64,000 nt of DNA from Amblyomma americanum (taxonomy: Eukaryota > Arthropoda > Arachnida > Ixodida > Ixodidae): assembly GCF_052857255.1 (NCBI RefSeq), contig NC_135498.1, positions 91,086,757-91,150,756 on the forward strand, read 5' to 3'. The notes under the pieces are model-generated. The model did no database searches. It was not told the origin of the DNA and saw nothing but the letters and a program-made list of their open reading frames with translations. Of this stretch, positions 10,502 to 21,649 are shown piece by piece. A program made the translations under genes and the position numbers. Numbering within the stretch: position 1 is the stretch's first letter; every line of letters begins with the position of its first letter.

Positions 10502-10783
10502 CAGCAGCGGAATAAAGTGTCGGAAGCCAGTCGGTAATGTGCATGAGTTGCTGGGACGCTCGCCGGTGCGGGAGCAGTTCGGAAGCCCAGATGAAACCAG
10601 CCGCGCGGATGGCGCAGTCCCAGAGGGTGCCCTTGGATCCCGGCGGCGAGCAGATGATGCCCCGATTGGCGATGGGCACCGTCGGACCACTGCCATTGTC
10701 ACTGCTGAATACAATGATGGTATCCTCCAGCATGGAAGCCTCTTCCAGAACCTTGATGGACTGCTCAAAGGCATCCGTCATCT
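10502..10783 (-). CDS. Arylsulfatase (arylsulfatase B-like), single internal exon
   Basis: Arylsulfatases hydrolyse sulfate esters; the B type acts in lysosomes on the N-acetylgalactosamine 4-sulfate of glycosaminoglycans. This 282-bp exon encodes about 93 residues: MTDAFEQSIKVLEEASMLED, then TIIVFSSDNGSGPT (the metal-ligand DN region of the sulfatase fold), SKGTLWDCAIRAAGFIW, and LMHITDWLPTLYSAAG. A splice acceptor (GGACAG/AG) precedes it and a donor (CTGCTG/GTACGT) follows. The formylglycine Cys motif and the C-terminal part belong to other exons not visible here. In known family members a GG commonly follows DN, where this copy has GSG. The frame is intact, so this is probably a live gene with introns longer than the flanking sequence. 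A decayed exon copy cannot be excluded. Confidence 0.8.
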
Positions 10784-10789
10784 CTGTCC

Positions 10790-11088
10790 ATGTTAACGAG
10801 ATGGGTGATTTGAAACGGCGAAGACAGGTTGGAATGACCTTTGGTAAGTGCAGACAGCAACTGTGACGGAAATGGGGTGATTTAAAACAGACAGTGGTAA
10901 TTTAAGGTGGATTGTCTCACGCATAGACAACGAGCGACAATTGAGTGTTGTGCTCGAGAAAAAGGTTAAACAAACAAATAGGGTTCAGTGTAAAATAGGG
11001 ATGCAGACGAAATCGGCACTGGGAGCATACAGAATGTTGAAGCCCGAAAGTGCAAAAAAAAATATCTACGATTATTATGGGGGAAGTA
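10790..11088. other. Putative intron, nothing recognised
   Basis: This lies upstream of the arylsulfatase exon on the minus strand. No coding exon was recognised. Confidence 0.5.
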
Positions 11089-11325
11089 GCCGCCGCGGTG
11101 GCTCTTTGATAATGGCGCACAGCTGCTGACCCGAAAGACGCAGGTTCGATACCAGCCGCGGCGGTCGCATTTCGATGGAGGCTCAATTCTAGAAGCCCGT
11201 GTACTGGGCGATGGCAGTAGACGTTAAATAACCCTAGGTGGTCGAAATTACCGAAGCCCTGCACTACGGCGGCCCTCATAGCTCAAGTTGCTCTGGGACG
11301 TGAAACCCCCATAAACTAAATTAAT
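11089..11325 (+). mobile_element. Second-family tRNA-derived SINE, near full length
   Basis: The head is CCGCCGCGGTGGCTCTTTG with CAGGTTCGATACCAGCCGCG, then a CATTTCGATGGAGGC block. The 3' end is GGGACGTGAAACCCCCATAA. It is moderately diverged. Confidence 0.8.
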
Positions 11326-11334
11326 CCTAGGGAA

Positions 11335-11935
11335 AGTTTTGTGTGGTTCGAGGCCAGGACAGCTGTATTGCATAATAAGACATATCGAGTGAGGTACCAC
11401 GAGATAGAAACATTACGTGGTGCGTGTGGAGAAGAGGGGGAAACGGCTGAACACTTGATACTTTTCTGTAAAGGGTTTCACGCTACAGATCAAAGCAGCG
11501 GGGCTGATTCATTCAAAGCATCGGGGTTTACGCGCAGTGAATAATAATAATTCGTTTTTTTTTTGGGGGGGGGGGGGGGGGAAGAAATGGCGCAGTATCT
11601 GTCTCATATATCTTTGGACACCTGAACCGCGCCGTAAGGGAAGGGACAAAGGAGGGAGTGAAAGAAGAAAGGAAGAATAGGTGCCGTAGTGGAGGGCTCC
11701 GGAATAATTTTGACCACCTGGGGATCTTTAACGTGCACTGACATCGCACAGCACACGGGCGCCTCAGCGTTTTTCCTAGATAAAAACGCAGCCGCCGCGG
11801 TCGGGTTCGAACCCGGGAACTCCGGATCAGTAGTCGAGCGCCTTAACCACTGAGCCACCGCGGCGGGGTACGCGCAGTGAAGGAAAAATAGATTTTAAGC
11901 GGGCAGAAGTAAGCAAGCAAATGTTATCCGATTGG
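11335..11935 (+). pseudogene. LINE C-terminal remnant split by a SINE
   Basis: The plus-strand frame contains RTAVLHNKTYRVRY and then GACGEEGETAEHLILFC, resembling the zinc-knuckle region that follows the reverse transcriptase in non-LTR elements (first Cys missing). The frame reads TRSE at the insertion point. After removing the SINE at 11542-11868 and one target duplication, it continues GKIDFKRAEVSKQMLSDW to a TAG near 11937. The SINE therefore entered a frame that was still open locally. Confidence 0.6.
11542..11868 (-). mobile_element. Ruka-type SINE, full length with target-site duplication
   Basis: The minus-strand copy has an intact head at 11868 (GAGCCACCGCGGCGGGG) and B-box region GGGTTCGAACCCGG. 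Its A/T-rich 3' end contains a 17-G run (11565-11581). The duplicated target TACGCGCAGTGAA flanks it at 11529-11541 and 11869-11881. Confidence 0.95.
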
Positions 11936-11939
11936 TAGC

Positions 11940-12770
11940 TGGAATCCAGACAATGGCGAAATTTTACGAGCCAAAGCTAGGTGGCGTCATTCAAGGCCCG
12001 ATTTAAAGGGCTCAGTGTTACCCGTCCATCTAGTGGGTGTTGGCGGAAAGGTGATCAGATCGAAGAACACATGATTTGTGCAGGAAATGCATTGCGTAAA
12101 TATTAAGTCAGTGTTGCGCGGGAACAAAACGAATAAGAAATTTCTGAAGGCTCTAAGACCGTGAGATTTGGCCCTGACCAATGTGGAAGTGAAACTGCCA
12201 CCTCCTTTCTAATGTAAGGACCTGGATTTGCCTGGCAAGTTGAACAAGCGTATTGTGGCATTGCATTCATCTGCGGCGGTGCACGTAGCCTGAGTCGCTT
12301 CGGGACGTTAAACCCCACAAACTAAACTAAATATCAACAATGCAACAGAAACCCGAAACCACAGGCTCATGTTTGCACATAAACAACAAACCCATGCGTG
12401 AAAAAATTGATAGCAAGGTCACAGTGACTCTCTTCTTCGCTGTTAAGAAAAACATTCAAATTTAAGCGTCAATCGCACCCACAACCGAGAATCTGCCGAA
12501 GCGCGAAAAAAAGTACAATCTACATAGAATTGAAATACTCATCTGTGGGCCTCAATACTTAGAGCTCAAAATTTAAACTTTTTTCTGCCCACTGAAATGA
12601 CTGTAAGCATATTTTTTTCTTTCCGCGAGGCCAGAGCTACAGTGTACCTATTGTTTTACATGACTGCAATACGCATATAGAAGAGAGACTCGACAGGTAA
12701 ATAGGAGAGATCTAGAATAGGGGGACGCTATCGGTTAGGTAAATAATGGGGCGCCCTGCATTGAGGATGT
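11940..12770. other. No gene; one SINE 3' fragment
   Basis: A 50-bp 3' end of the second SINE family lies at 12283-12332 (GAGTCGCTTCGGGACGTTAA). The remainder shows nothing recognisable. Confidence 0.55.
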
Positions 12771-12873
12771 GCAGGTCAATACCGCACCTCGTGTTATTAT
12801 TCTGCACACTCGGCCCGCTATTTACGTATCCCCGTGTTCTAAAACTCTTTGCAGACTAGAAAGCAGGAAAGAA

Positions 12874-13020
12874 TCAGTCCACTTGCCAGTTGTGCCGGAT
12901 TCTGCTGGTGAACCTGAGCAACTTCACGAGAAACAGCCACTTGCGGAGGTCCCCTCGACGCCGGAGCCCCTGGATCTTGAGGACGGCCAGCGCCTCAGCC
13001 TCGCTAACGTTCAGCACCAT
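12874..13020 (-). CDS. 48-residue ORF, inverted copy A, unrecognised
   Basis: The ORF starts MVLNVSEAEALAVLKIQ and continues with a basic stretch, LRRRGDLRKWLFLVKLL. Copy B at 18286-18432 is the same length and about 90 percent identical in protein. Similarity extends about 150 bp upstream through GGTCACGTGGCAACCCTTGC and an inverted CCAAT box (GATTGGCTG). So the promoter region and first exon may have been duplicated together. The EALAVLKIQELRRR style recalls the N-terminus of some Harbinger-type transposases, but this is weak. Function is unknown. Confidence 0.35.
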   Translation of the reverse strand: MVLNVSEAEALAVLKIQGLRRRGDLRKWLFLVKLLRFTSRIRHNWQVD

Positions 13021-13159
13021 GACGAAGACAGCAGCTGCAGCGCCTGCGACAACACGAACACACCGTCACAGCGACGACAACAGAATGAGCCGCCGGACTT
13101 AGTGTGCACATAGAGCAAGGGTTGCCACGTGACCTTCGCAGCCAATCAGCGACGACAAT

Positions 13160-13914
13160 GAAGAGAGGAGGTGAAACGCCCCTCCGTCTGAACTCCGAAG
13201 GATTCCCAGTTATCTCCCCCTTTCACTCGAACCGGTCCCGTAGCTCCCATTTGTAGAAAACCGTTGTGCCCTCACCCCAGCCTTCTTGCCATCTTCGTTC
13301 CGGGAATTTTTCTGCATTGCTGAATTTTCGTGCAAAGCTGCAGCAATGCATGGCATGCTTTGTTGCAGCTTTGTGATGTTTGATACTTGCTTTCGTACTG
13401 CGGCTTGGATGGCGCGTCCTTTTGGCCGCTGCAGCTCTTTCTTCGCTTGATTCGAAGTCGGTTTAGTCACCATTGCTCTTAACAGTAATTTCAACTGGTA
13501 CTAATCAAAATATCATTGGCATTACAGTCGAATACAACTCACGGCACAGCTGCAGATACTCGCCAAAAGACGCAATGGCGTCTATCGATTATCATGATGT
13601 CACGGTTAATCTCATTTCACGGAGGCACCTGAAATTGCCCTGCCAAGTGATGTTATGGGCTGTGACGCGATGTGATGAGAACCCACCAACGCCATTGCCA
13701 GGATGGCATCATTTGAGGGACATTCGCCCCTGCGTTGTTGAGTTGTATTTCATATAAGGCACTTATTTTTAGAGTCCCTAATATATAATCTAACATTTGA
13801 TTCTAACGCTAACATTTAGAGGTGCTGTAAAAATGTATATTACCTGCAATTTTTCAAACTCCAACCGGCTTTGAGCAAGCAACTGCAAAAAAAAAATAAT
13901 AATTCCGCATCTTA
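13160..13914. other. No supported gene
   Basis: A 94-codon open frame lies on the minus strand (13494-13210), just upstream of copy A of the 48-residue ORF. It has no recognisable domain and a basic, low-complexity composition. I do not call it a gene. Confidence 0.4.
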
Positions 13915-14143
13915 GTTTATGGGGGGATTTAAGTCCCAAAACGACTCAGGCTGGGAGGGACGCCATAGTGAAGTGCTCCGGAAATTTCGATCAGCTGGAG
14001 TTCTTTAACGTGCACTGACATCGCACGACACTCAGGCCTTTAGCATTTCACCTGCATCGATAGACGACCGCCGCGGCCGGAACTGAACCCGCGCCTTTCG
14101 GTTCGCAAGCCGGGCGTCATAACCACACAGCTACCGCGGCGCC
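13915..14143 (-). mobile_element. Second-family tRNA-derived SINE
   Basis: The minus-strand copy has its 3' end at the left (GGGATTTAAGTCCCAAAACG) and its head at the right (GCTACCGCGGCGCC). The GTGCACTGACATCGCAC block is intact. Confidence 0.8.
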
Positions 14144-14149
14144 AACTTA

Positions 14150-15800
14150 CCGATCTAGTAAGTATAAATTGTCCCTGGCGGTAGTAGAAGGAAGCCACAA
14201 AAAATCAGCAAAAGATTTAGCTTCAAGCGCATGATCCTTCTTGTTGGATTATAAACACGTTAACTGGCGGGACCGACCTGCAAATGTCAAGTAGATGAGT
14301 TCTTTTCCTTTAATATTTTAATAGGTGTATTTAGTTTCAGGCTGGTTAGGTCAGGTGAAGGCTAGGGAGCAGGATTTAGTTTATTGTTGAAGCAGCCAGC
14401 GTATTCTCTTATGGTTAGTGTTAGTGTGGGGCGTGGGAGCCCCACGAACGAGGAACCTCTCAACACGTTTCCTGCAAATGAAGACAAAAGTGTTTATCCC
14501 AGCAGATGGAGAGAGAGAGAAAGGGAGTGAAGAGAAAAGCACTTCGGGTGCCGTGGCAGTGCAGGTGGTCAGAGGGAATCCGTCATTCGATGGGGCTCAG
14601 GTAGTATTATGGCAGCCATGCTAGATTTCTCAGAATCGGCAGGCTTGTATGCGCGAAAGATACAGCAGCCCTGCGTCACTTGGTGAGCGAACACGACGTA
14701 TTAAACCGGGAGTTAGCATTGTCAGCGCTTATTCTTGTATCTTTCAAATAAAGAAGAACGAATATCATGACCGAAAGTTGGTTATTCCTTATCCGTGTGG
14801 CCGACCTCTGCCGTAAAGAGAGTTTATCTGAGCCGTGTTCGCACGCGGTGTTTGAACCTGTGCACATTCTGATTATTTCTGTGGCAATATTAATGTAGTG
14901 AGGATAGGATGGAGTAAGACATAGGGACTCTGAGGGGTTGGTAAACACAAATGAAACGCAATTTGAGTCGGTAGACGAGGCTGAAGGTGCTGGTATTATG
15001 TGCAGTGGTTGTGTATAAGTGCAGGACTGGACATCGTTGACGAAGAAAACGCCACGCAGCAGCGGCGCCAGTGAATGCCCCGGAAGGAGAGATGGCGGAG
15101 GAGATTGTGTAGAAAACCGGAAACTCGGGGAAAGGTACATTGGCAGAAATGGAGGGGTAAATGGTTACCACAGCCATTGTAAGCGACAATGGAAGGGATC
15201 TGCTTTTGGCGTGGCCAGCGAAGATAAGGAAGCAGCTCTAGATTTCTTGAACAGGAAGGGCTATTCATATGTGGTAGATAAGAATCCCGGAAGTGATAGA
15301 GAGAAAGGGGAGAAAGTAAATCCCAGAAAGGAGGTCATGGTCAGAACAAGCTTTGGGAACAGGACAAAAGTTGCTGACTGATAACAGCAAGGGGACACCT
15401 GAATTTAGGAGAGGAAGAAATCAACAGGATGCTTATCGCCAGTGACTCAAAAACGAGGACGTGCGCAGGAGCCATAACAGAGCCAGTAAATGATATATGG
15501 CGAGTATCAGACGGGAGTTTCCCCACAAAGGACAGTGAAACACAATGCGAAATTGAATTCACGGTGGTGAGTCTGGGAGGTAGTGCTACAGGTTTAAATC
15601 GATCCGCTACGCTCCATCCCAGCTCTCCTGATGCTTCGGAAGCCCCATCTAACCGACTAAGATTGGTCACGCGATGTCTTCAACGCACCAGTGCGAATCC
15701 ACCTTCAACATCTCTAACATTCTTGGGGAAAAATTGTGAATATTGTAGGGCATTGTTGCAAAAATATTGAAGGTATTGGACCATTCTTCACATGTGTAGC
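14150..15800. other. Unassigned; several open frames without known domains
   Basis: Plus-strand frames at 15019-15381 and 15429-15770, and overlapping minus-strand frames, are open for 110-150 codons. I recognise no motif. The sequence between them is broken by stops. This could be an old LINE ORF1 or host intron. Confidence 0.35.
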
Positions 15801-15814
15801 AAAGTCTTCCTTTT

Positions 15815-16045
15815 AGAGTGTTTCCATCGCTCGCATCGAGCAGTTAATCCTGCAAGAGAAAACCAATAGGGAACGCTTCTGACGATAGCAAAAACGTGAA
15901 TAGAAAAAAAATTCAATCCTGCCGACGGGAGATCTGCGGATATATTCATTGTTACAGAGAAATCTTGCAATGTATGAAAAAACAGCGTTCGTAAACTGGT
16001 TCTCGTTAAAAATTGCTTTTGCCCAGAATTGTTGTGCACTGAAGA
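15815..16045 (-). repeat. Dispersed repeat, copy 2 of 2
   Basis: Reverse-complement match to 6240-6470, including GGGAGATCTGCGGATAT and GCTTTTGCCCAGAATTGTTG. Confidence 0.7.
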
Positions 16046-16145
16046 GGAACCAGAAATCGTCTTTTTACAGCCAGAACTCGATTTTCACTCTCCGAGCACT
16101 GATAGAAACTGCGAATTATTGCCCTGTGCGGCCGATTTCCTGAAT

Positions 16146-16300
16146 TTAAATGGGATTAAACATCCCAGCTCCCGCATTTTTATTTAACTCAACGCTGAAG
16201 GTAGGAGGAGTCAACAAACGCGTGTAGTGATTTTGAGCTAGTCCCATGGCGGCTTCGCTGGTATTTTGTTTTTTGTGTTTCCGTGAATAAACAATTTCAG
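16146..16300 (-). repeat. Dispersed SINE-like repeat, second copy
   Basis: Its reverse complement matches 4470-4553: GTTGACTCCTCCTACCTTCA, then GGGAGCTGGGATGTTTAATC. Confidence 0.6.
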
Positions 16301-18150
16301 TCGTAGACGACGCAGCCGAAACTTCGACCCACGGAAATAAAAAAAACTTATGGAAGCACTTTGCCAACCTAAAGTGCAGCAGGGCGGCAGCCTTTGACCT
16401 TGCCGACTGCGATTCTAGCTTCGCAGGTTCCCATACCAGTGGCAGTCCCAAAGTTGTTATTGTTGCTGTTACACCCACACAATGGCATATGCTCACCCAG
16501 GGGGATTGGCCATGTTTTGGGGGGCACAGAGTTTTTCAAATGAATCTGGCTTCTCTGGCGGTGGCGCCACCAGCGCGCGCGCCGTTACCGTGACAACCTT
16601 GGGTGTGACGTCACCCTCTCCCGTCCCTATATCGAAGCGTTTGGTTGTTTTCTTTGTTTTTAGCTATCATTGACAGTAATTAATTAACTAATCACTCTAC
16701 AGTCATCAAACTTGGCGAGGGGTTATATTTTGTTGCCTCTTTCTGAAGCAATGATCCATTTGTTGCTATCCTGATTAGCTGCGGCGTTATTCGTGGAAGA
16801 CAGCGTCACACCGGAAGCGCGAGTATGAGCCATTAAAGGGTTTCGACATAAAATACGCGTGGACTCTGCTTTCGCAGATCACCTCGCCTATTACTACGTA
16901 TCACTCCGCCCATGTCTGAGCGGCACGCCTCCACACGGCTGGCTTAGTCCTCCTCGTTTGGGAGGTGAGTTAAAAAAAAAAAACAGTACAATAATTCCAA
17001 GTTTCTAAGAAAGCGCGGAGCATGCAGGTCGACTTTTCGCGGGATAAAGGCGAGCTCAGAAAAACTTTTAGTGCATTTTTGAGAGAGACCAAAAGCAAAC
17101 TGACAAAGAATGTGGCAGGGCGTAATCTAGTAATGGTAGCGGCGGGACTGAATGGCGTCCTCAACGGTGACGCATGGTGGTAAGATTAGCTCGGGGTATA
17201 AAGGCAACAGCACAGCTGGTGCAGATCATGGTGTGCACAGAACCGGAAGTGCTATGGACGGAATGAACCAAGGTCCACGGAAGTGGAGATCCAGTGCATG
17301 CGTCCGGGTGCTGCCTTACAATGATCAAAAAACAAACAGATCCCAGACGTAGTTAAACGCAAGAATCAAATCTAACGCTCCCTGTTTTGAAACAGATAAT
17401 CCGTTTAAAGCGCTTTCTTTTTGCCTTATATTGGCAAGCGCAGAAGCAAGAGTCTGTGGTAAAAAGTATGCAATAAAAATTAGCTTCCACAAGGAAGGAA
17501 AACTTGCGCTGCATAACAATATTTATAAGGATGCAAAATAAAGGAACACACATTCATACTGCGGTTGTCGAAATGTCTTGTTTTGTACTGCACCGGATAC
17601 TAGCCATGTAGGCTATCGGTACAAGCGCTGTGTACAAATATTTCTTGAAAGAGCATATAAAGCTTGCTTGATTGATTGAACACTAAAAGTAAGTATTTTC
17701 GCGTGACCTAGGCATGATTCAGAACGGCTGTTTAAGCCCTCGTACCTAAGACGAACGGTTCCGCGGCACAGATACTTTTCTGATGGAGACGATCATTTAA
17801 CGATTGAATGTCAACCTCAAACCAGTCTTTTACGAATCATATAGTATAGATGCACTCAGTGACTGGTTCTGCCGAGGGGCGAGCGCATGGTCAGGAAGAC
17901 GCAGTAGCTCGTGTTACACCATGAAGCAAGCTCTTTGCATGCGCGTGAAAGTGCCCATTGCGAAATGCGGCGAACATTCCGGACATGAAGGTGACATCAA
18001 GGCTGAGGGAATCGGGGGCACAACGGACTTCAACACAGCGCAGGTGCGGAACAGGTTGGGGAGAAGAGAAGCGGATAGGGCAGCTAAGGAATTACCGGGA
18101 ATGCTGCAGAGCTGAAGAAAGAGGGGCTTTCCTCCTCCTTTCCCCAATCT
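16300..18150. other. No supported gene
   Basis: No frame with recognisable content. A palindromic GGTGGCGCCACC followed by GC dinucleotides at about 16559-16583 recurs near 25827-25850. TATA-like words occur (for example near 17196 and 17658) without supporting gene structure. Confidence 0.45.
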
Positions 18151-18285
18151 CGCCAATGATTGGCTGTGAAGGTCACGTGGCAACCCTTGCTCTACGTGCA
18201 CACCAATTCCGTCGGCTCATTGTGTTGTCTCTGTGACGGTGTGTTCGTGTTGTTGCAGCTGCTGTCTTGTCTTCCTAGCTCCGTC

Positions 18286-18432
18286 ATGGTGCTGAACGAC
18301 AACCAGGCTGAGGCGCTGGCCGTCCTCAAGATCCAGGAGCTGCGTCGTCGAGGGGACCTCCGCAAGTGGCTGTTCCTCGTGAAGCTGCTCAGATTCACTA
18401 GCAGGATCCGACACAACTGGCAAGTGGACTGA
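18286..18432 (+). CDS. 48-residue ORF, inverted copy B, unrecognised
   Basis: The ORF begins MVLNDNQAEALAVLKIQELR and ends in IRHNWQVD. It differs from copy A (12874-13020) mainly at residues 5-7 and 18. The upstream similarity includes GGTCACGTGGCAACCCTTGC at about 18173 and a pyrimidine/TGTTGTTGCAG stretch just before the ATG region. The two copies are about 5.3 kb apart in inverted orientation. No family is recognised; see copy A. Confidence 0.35.
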   Translation: MVLNDNQAEALAVLKIQELRRRGDLRKWLFLVKLLRFTSRIRHNWQVD

Positions 18433-18449
18433 TTCCTTTTTTTATCCTC

Positions 18450-21440
18450 TTTCTTTATTTGCAGCCGCTAATCATCGGTCTCTAGGCTATAGTTTTCGAA
18501 GCACTCATTTAAGCGCGCATCGGTATTGCAGTCACGCAGGCAGGGAAAATCTCAAAATTTGTGACCCTCATATTGAGGGCCACTGCTTATTTTTTCGGTT
18601 GCATGTTGCCTAACGACTTATCTTTTCACGCCACTATAGTGGTAAATCTACAGCAGTTAGGGCCCCTTAGTCGTGTCGTAGGTGTGGAGGCAGTTAACGC
18701 AACAATTTGGATATCCCGATAACTGATGCTTAAAAACAAAACTGGAAGCGCAAAATTTTTCTCAAGAACGAAGGCGTGTATGACCGCGATCAGTTTTAAC
18801 AACCGTAGACTTGCTCACGTGCACATTCCGAACAACTTCATTGTTCTTATTTAATGTTTTTTCGTTAAAGAGCATCTATGTGACTTTCTCGTCAACTACT
18901 TACGCAGGCAAAGCCGGTGCCATTGACAATGGCACCTTAACATTCTCTGTAATTTGTTGCGTTGCACCCGTGCCTGATAATCACTATATTCTCCATTCTA
19001 AAGCACTGCTAGGTATACAGTTTAAGCTACGCCAGAACAGCTTTGCGTTCAGTGACGTAAATTGCTGGGCACTTGAGCAACTGATGCCAGAGAGCAAAAA
19101 AGGAAATAATTTGCAGGACGGAAGAAAATCAGGAACCCGCACGCTACCACTGAGCGTCGACCTGATTATCATTCAGCAAACATAGAATAGCTATCTCGCG
19201 CATGCGCAGTTCGCTTCTTTAGCTGGTACTAATTACAACTAGAAATTTAGAGCGTGCACCTGTCTTCTTAACCGTTTGTTTCTTCCCTTCCCTCTCGCGC
19301 AGTTAAAAAGCGGAAACTTACGTTGCGGTTTAGTACAGTAGACACTTTTAGTTGGGCGCACGCAGTAAGCTTGCGTACGCATCTTTTACTGCGGTGCGTA
19401 CGCTGTGAATAGTTTAGACACGATTCTTTTAGTTGGCCGTGCCGTAGCGTCCCTCCTTCGAACGTGTAAACAGAAGCGCCATGTAGTGACAAGACGCCAA
19501 AGCACATGAACGCTGGGATGCAGAAATTTTAATCCGTAATTACTGATAACGAAGGCGGCTGCACTGCGAGTTATTTTTTTTCTTCCAAGAAGAAAAACTG
19601 TGCAAGTAGAAGAAAATGAAACAACTGACTAAAACCCAGAGAAGTGTTTCGCCAGGTCACAGTGTTCTAGAAGATTTTGTAGTGGAAAAAGCGGCGCTCT
19701 CCACGTGAGGGTTTAGACGCTGTTGCCGCGGCGCGGCGCTGGCGTAGACACCTGAAGCAGAAACAGCCCGTCGTCTGTACGCACGCTGCGCGGCTACGAA
19801 CATTCGCGCTGTTTTTTTATGGCTTTATAACATAAGTATCTCAATGTTTTAATGCATCACCGCTTGGCTGCCAATGGAGATGAAAGAAACGAATGAATAT
19901 ATATGTTTAACCTTTCAAAGAGAAATCAGTGGCTGTGTTTCAGTGATGGCGCCAACGGGAGGCAAGGGATGGCGGCCGCAACCTGGAATGTTTGCCCGGC
20001 GCTCCTTTCTGTCACTGGAGGAATTGATTTGGTTCGGTCACAAGCACCCAAGCGGCTTAATATTCGCGTTGTGTTATGTGAAACCAATATATCACTGTCT
20101 CAATGCCGCAATGTGTTCTTTTTGTTTTGTATTGAAGAGGAACAATGCCCAAAATTTACTCCCCCTTCGACGTATGCCACTCCCATAGGATATCCTGGGC
20201 AGCCCTTGGAATGTTAAAACCATAACCTATAACTTTTGGCTGCAAGTTTGTTCTATTTGAAAAAAAGGCAACTGTCAATATTGGTGTTTACGTCGTTTTG
20301 TTTCATTATTTTTTTTCTGAAAGGTCAGGTGGAATATCTTCCAGACGAAATAGCGTTTAAACGATGAGTCCGCAAGTGCCTTTTACTGTTTCGCTCACTC
20401 GTTGAGGTTCACAACACAGGACACCGAATCCTTGATTTTTTTCCTATGCAATAATTCACCACCGTTCTGACTGTAGTTTTATTCGTGAAAATTTTATAAT
20501 GCTATTAAAATATCATGCGCTCAAGTCGTTCTAATAACGCAACAAGGAGATTTTACAGCTAGCCTTCCATTGTTGGCCATCTCATGGCTGATGGAACGGG
20601 CGAATGTAGCATCAGCTGCATGGGAGTACGACGCCCACTATTTAATGATGGCCATTCATGCAAATCGCCTTATAGTGCGCGATTTTATACCCATCGTGTC
20701 AGTGCTTATTCTTTGTTCAAGCTCCTTTATATAGGTTGTGCCTTTAATTATGATGGCCAACCCATACTGTTGCTGGTTCTTCTAGCTAATACCAGCTTCT
20801 CAAAGCTTTGTTTTTCACTACGGTATAATTAATTAATGCAGACCTTATAATTGAGTTACATGTCGCTCCTGTCTAATTTTAGAAATTACTGTTTTTCAAA
20901 TTTAAGTTAAACGTTAACGTAACCACAAGCCAAATAAATGCAGTTTTATAATTATAAAATGCTAAGTTTTGATGCAGTTAACAACGCAACGTTCGAGCTT
21001 CCGCTCTTGATAGAGCATTCATTTCGTGCTTGGACGTACATTCTCAGATGGCACATAATCACCAATGATATAACAGCCGTTATGTTTACAGGATACATAT
21101 ATGCAGAAAACTGCCCCGTTTCCTCTTCTTACTGGTGCTCAAGCGATGGAAAGAATGCTTCAAAGGTACCGTGGCCAGTCTTTGAGAGCTGCTCAGTGAT
21201 CACTAATAGGGGCCGCCTTACCAAAGAAATAACTGAAACCATTCAAATTACTTCTGCCGCATCAGCGAGCCCCCTCTCATTCTCAGAGAAAAAGAAATGT
21301 CGTTTCTGTCCGCGTCGGCGGACGTAGGTCTCTAATCTGTTTCTTTCTTCGCATACCAGCCTTTCCTGCTTAATGAGCACTTGCTTTATAGTATTTTTTC
21401 GCGCTTCCCTTTTCTTTCGCCGCCGTGTTTGATGACTGAT
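18450..21440. other. No supported gene
   Basis: Three kilobases with short frames only. Two direct copies of CTTTTAGTTGG occur near 19347 and 19429, close to CGTACGC-rich sequence. The same words appear inverted near 22690, which suggests a small element family without clear ends. Confidence 0.45.
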
Positions 21441-21445
21441 CAATG

Positions 21446-21645
21446 GTTGTAGTGCGCGCTCGGCTGCTGGCCCGACAGATTCGTCTTGGATCCCGGCCAC
21501 AGCGGTCGCATATTTAGATGGAGGCGAAGTGCTACAAAGGCACGCATGTACTGTGCGATGTCAGTGCACATTAAAGAACGTGCCCCAGGAGTTCGAAATT
21601 ATGCAGAGTGGCTACGGCGTCCCTCGTAACCCGAGTCACTTGTCC
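21446..21645 (+). mobile_element. Second-family tRNA-derived SINE, diverged
   Basis: Head remnant with CGGCCACAGCGGTCGCAT, a GATGGAGGCGAAGTGCTA block, TGTGCGATGTCAGTGCAC, and the CTACGGCGTCCCTCGTAAC block. It is weakly preserved. Confidence 0.7.
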
Positions 21646-21649
21646 CAAT

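Noticed and set aside
19874..20217. Two overlapping ~104-codon plus-strand ORFs
   Set aside because: Overlap in different frames, no recognisable content, no splice context.
20938..21327. 129-codon plus-strand ORF
   Set aside because: AT-rich, no domain, no gene signals around it.
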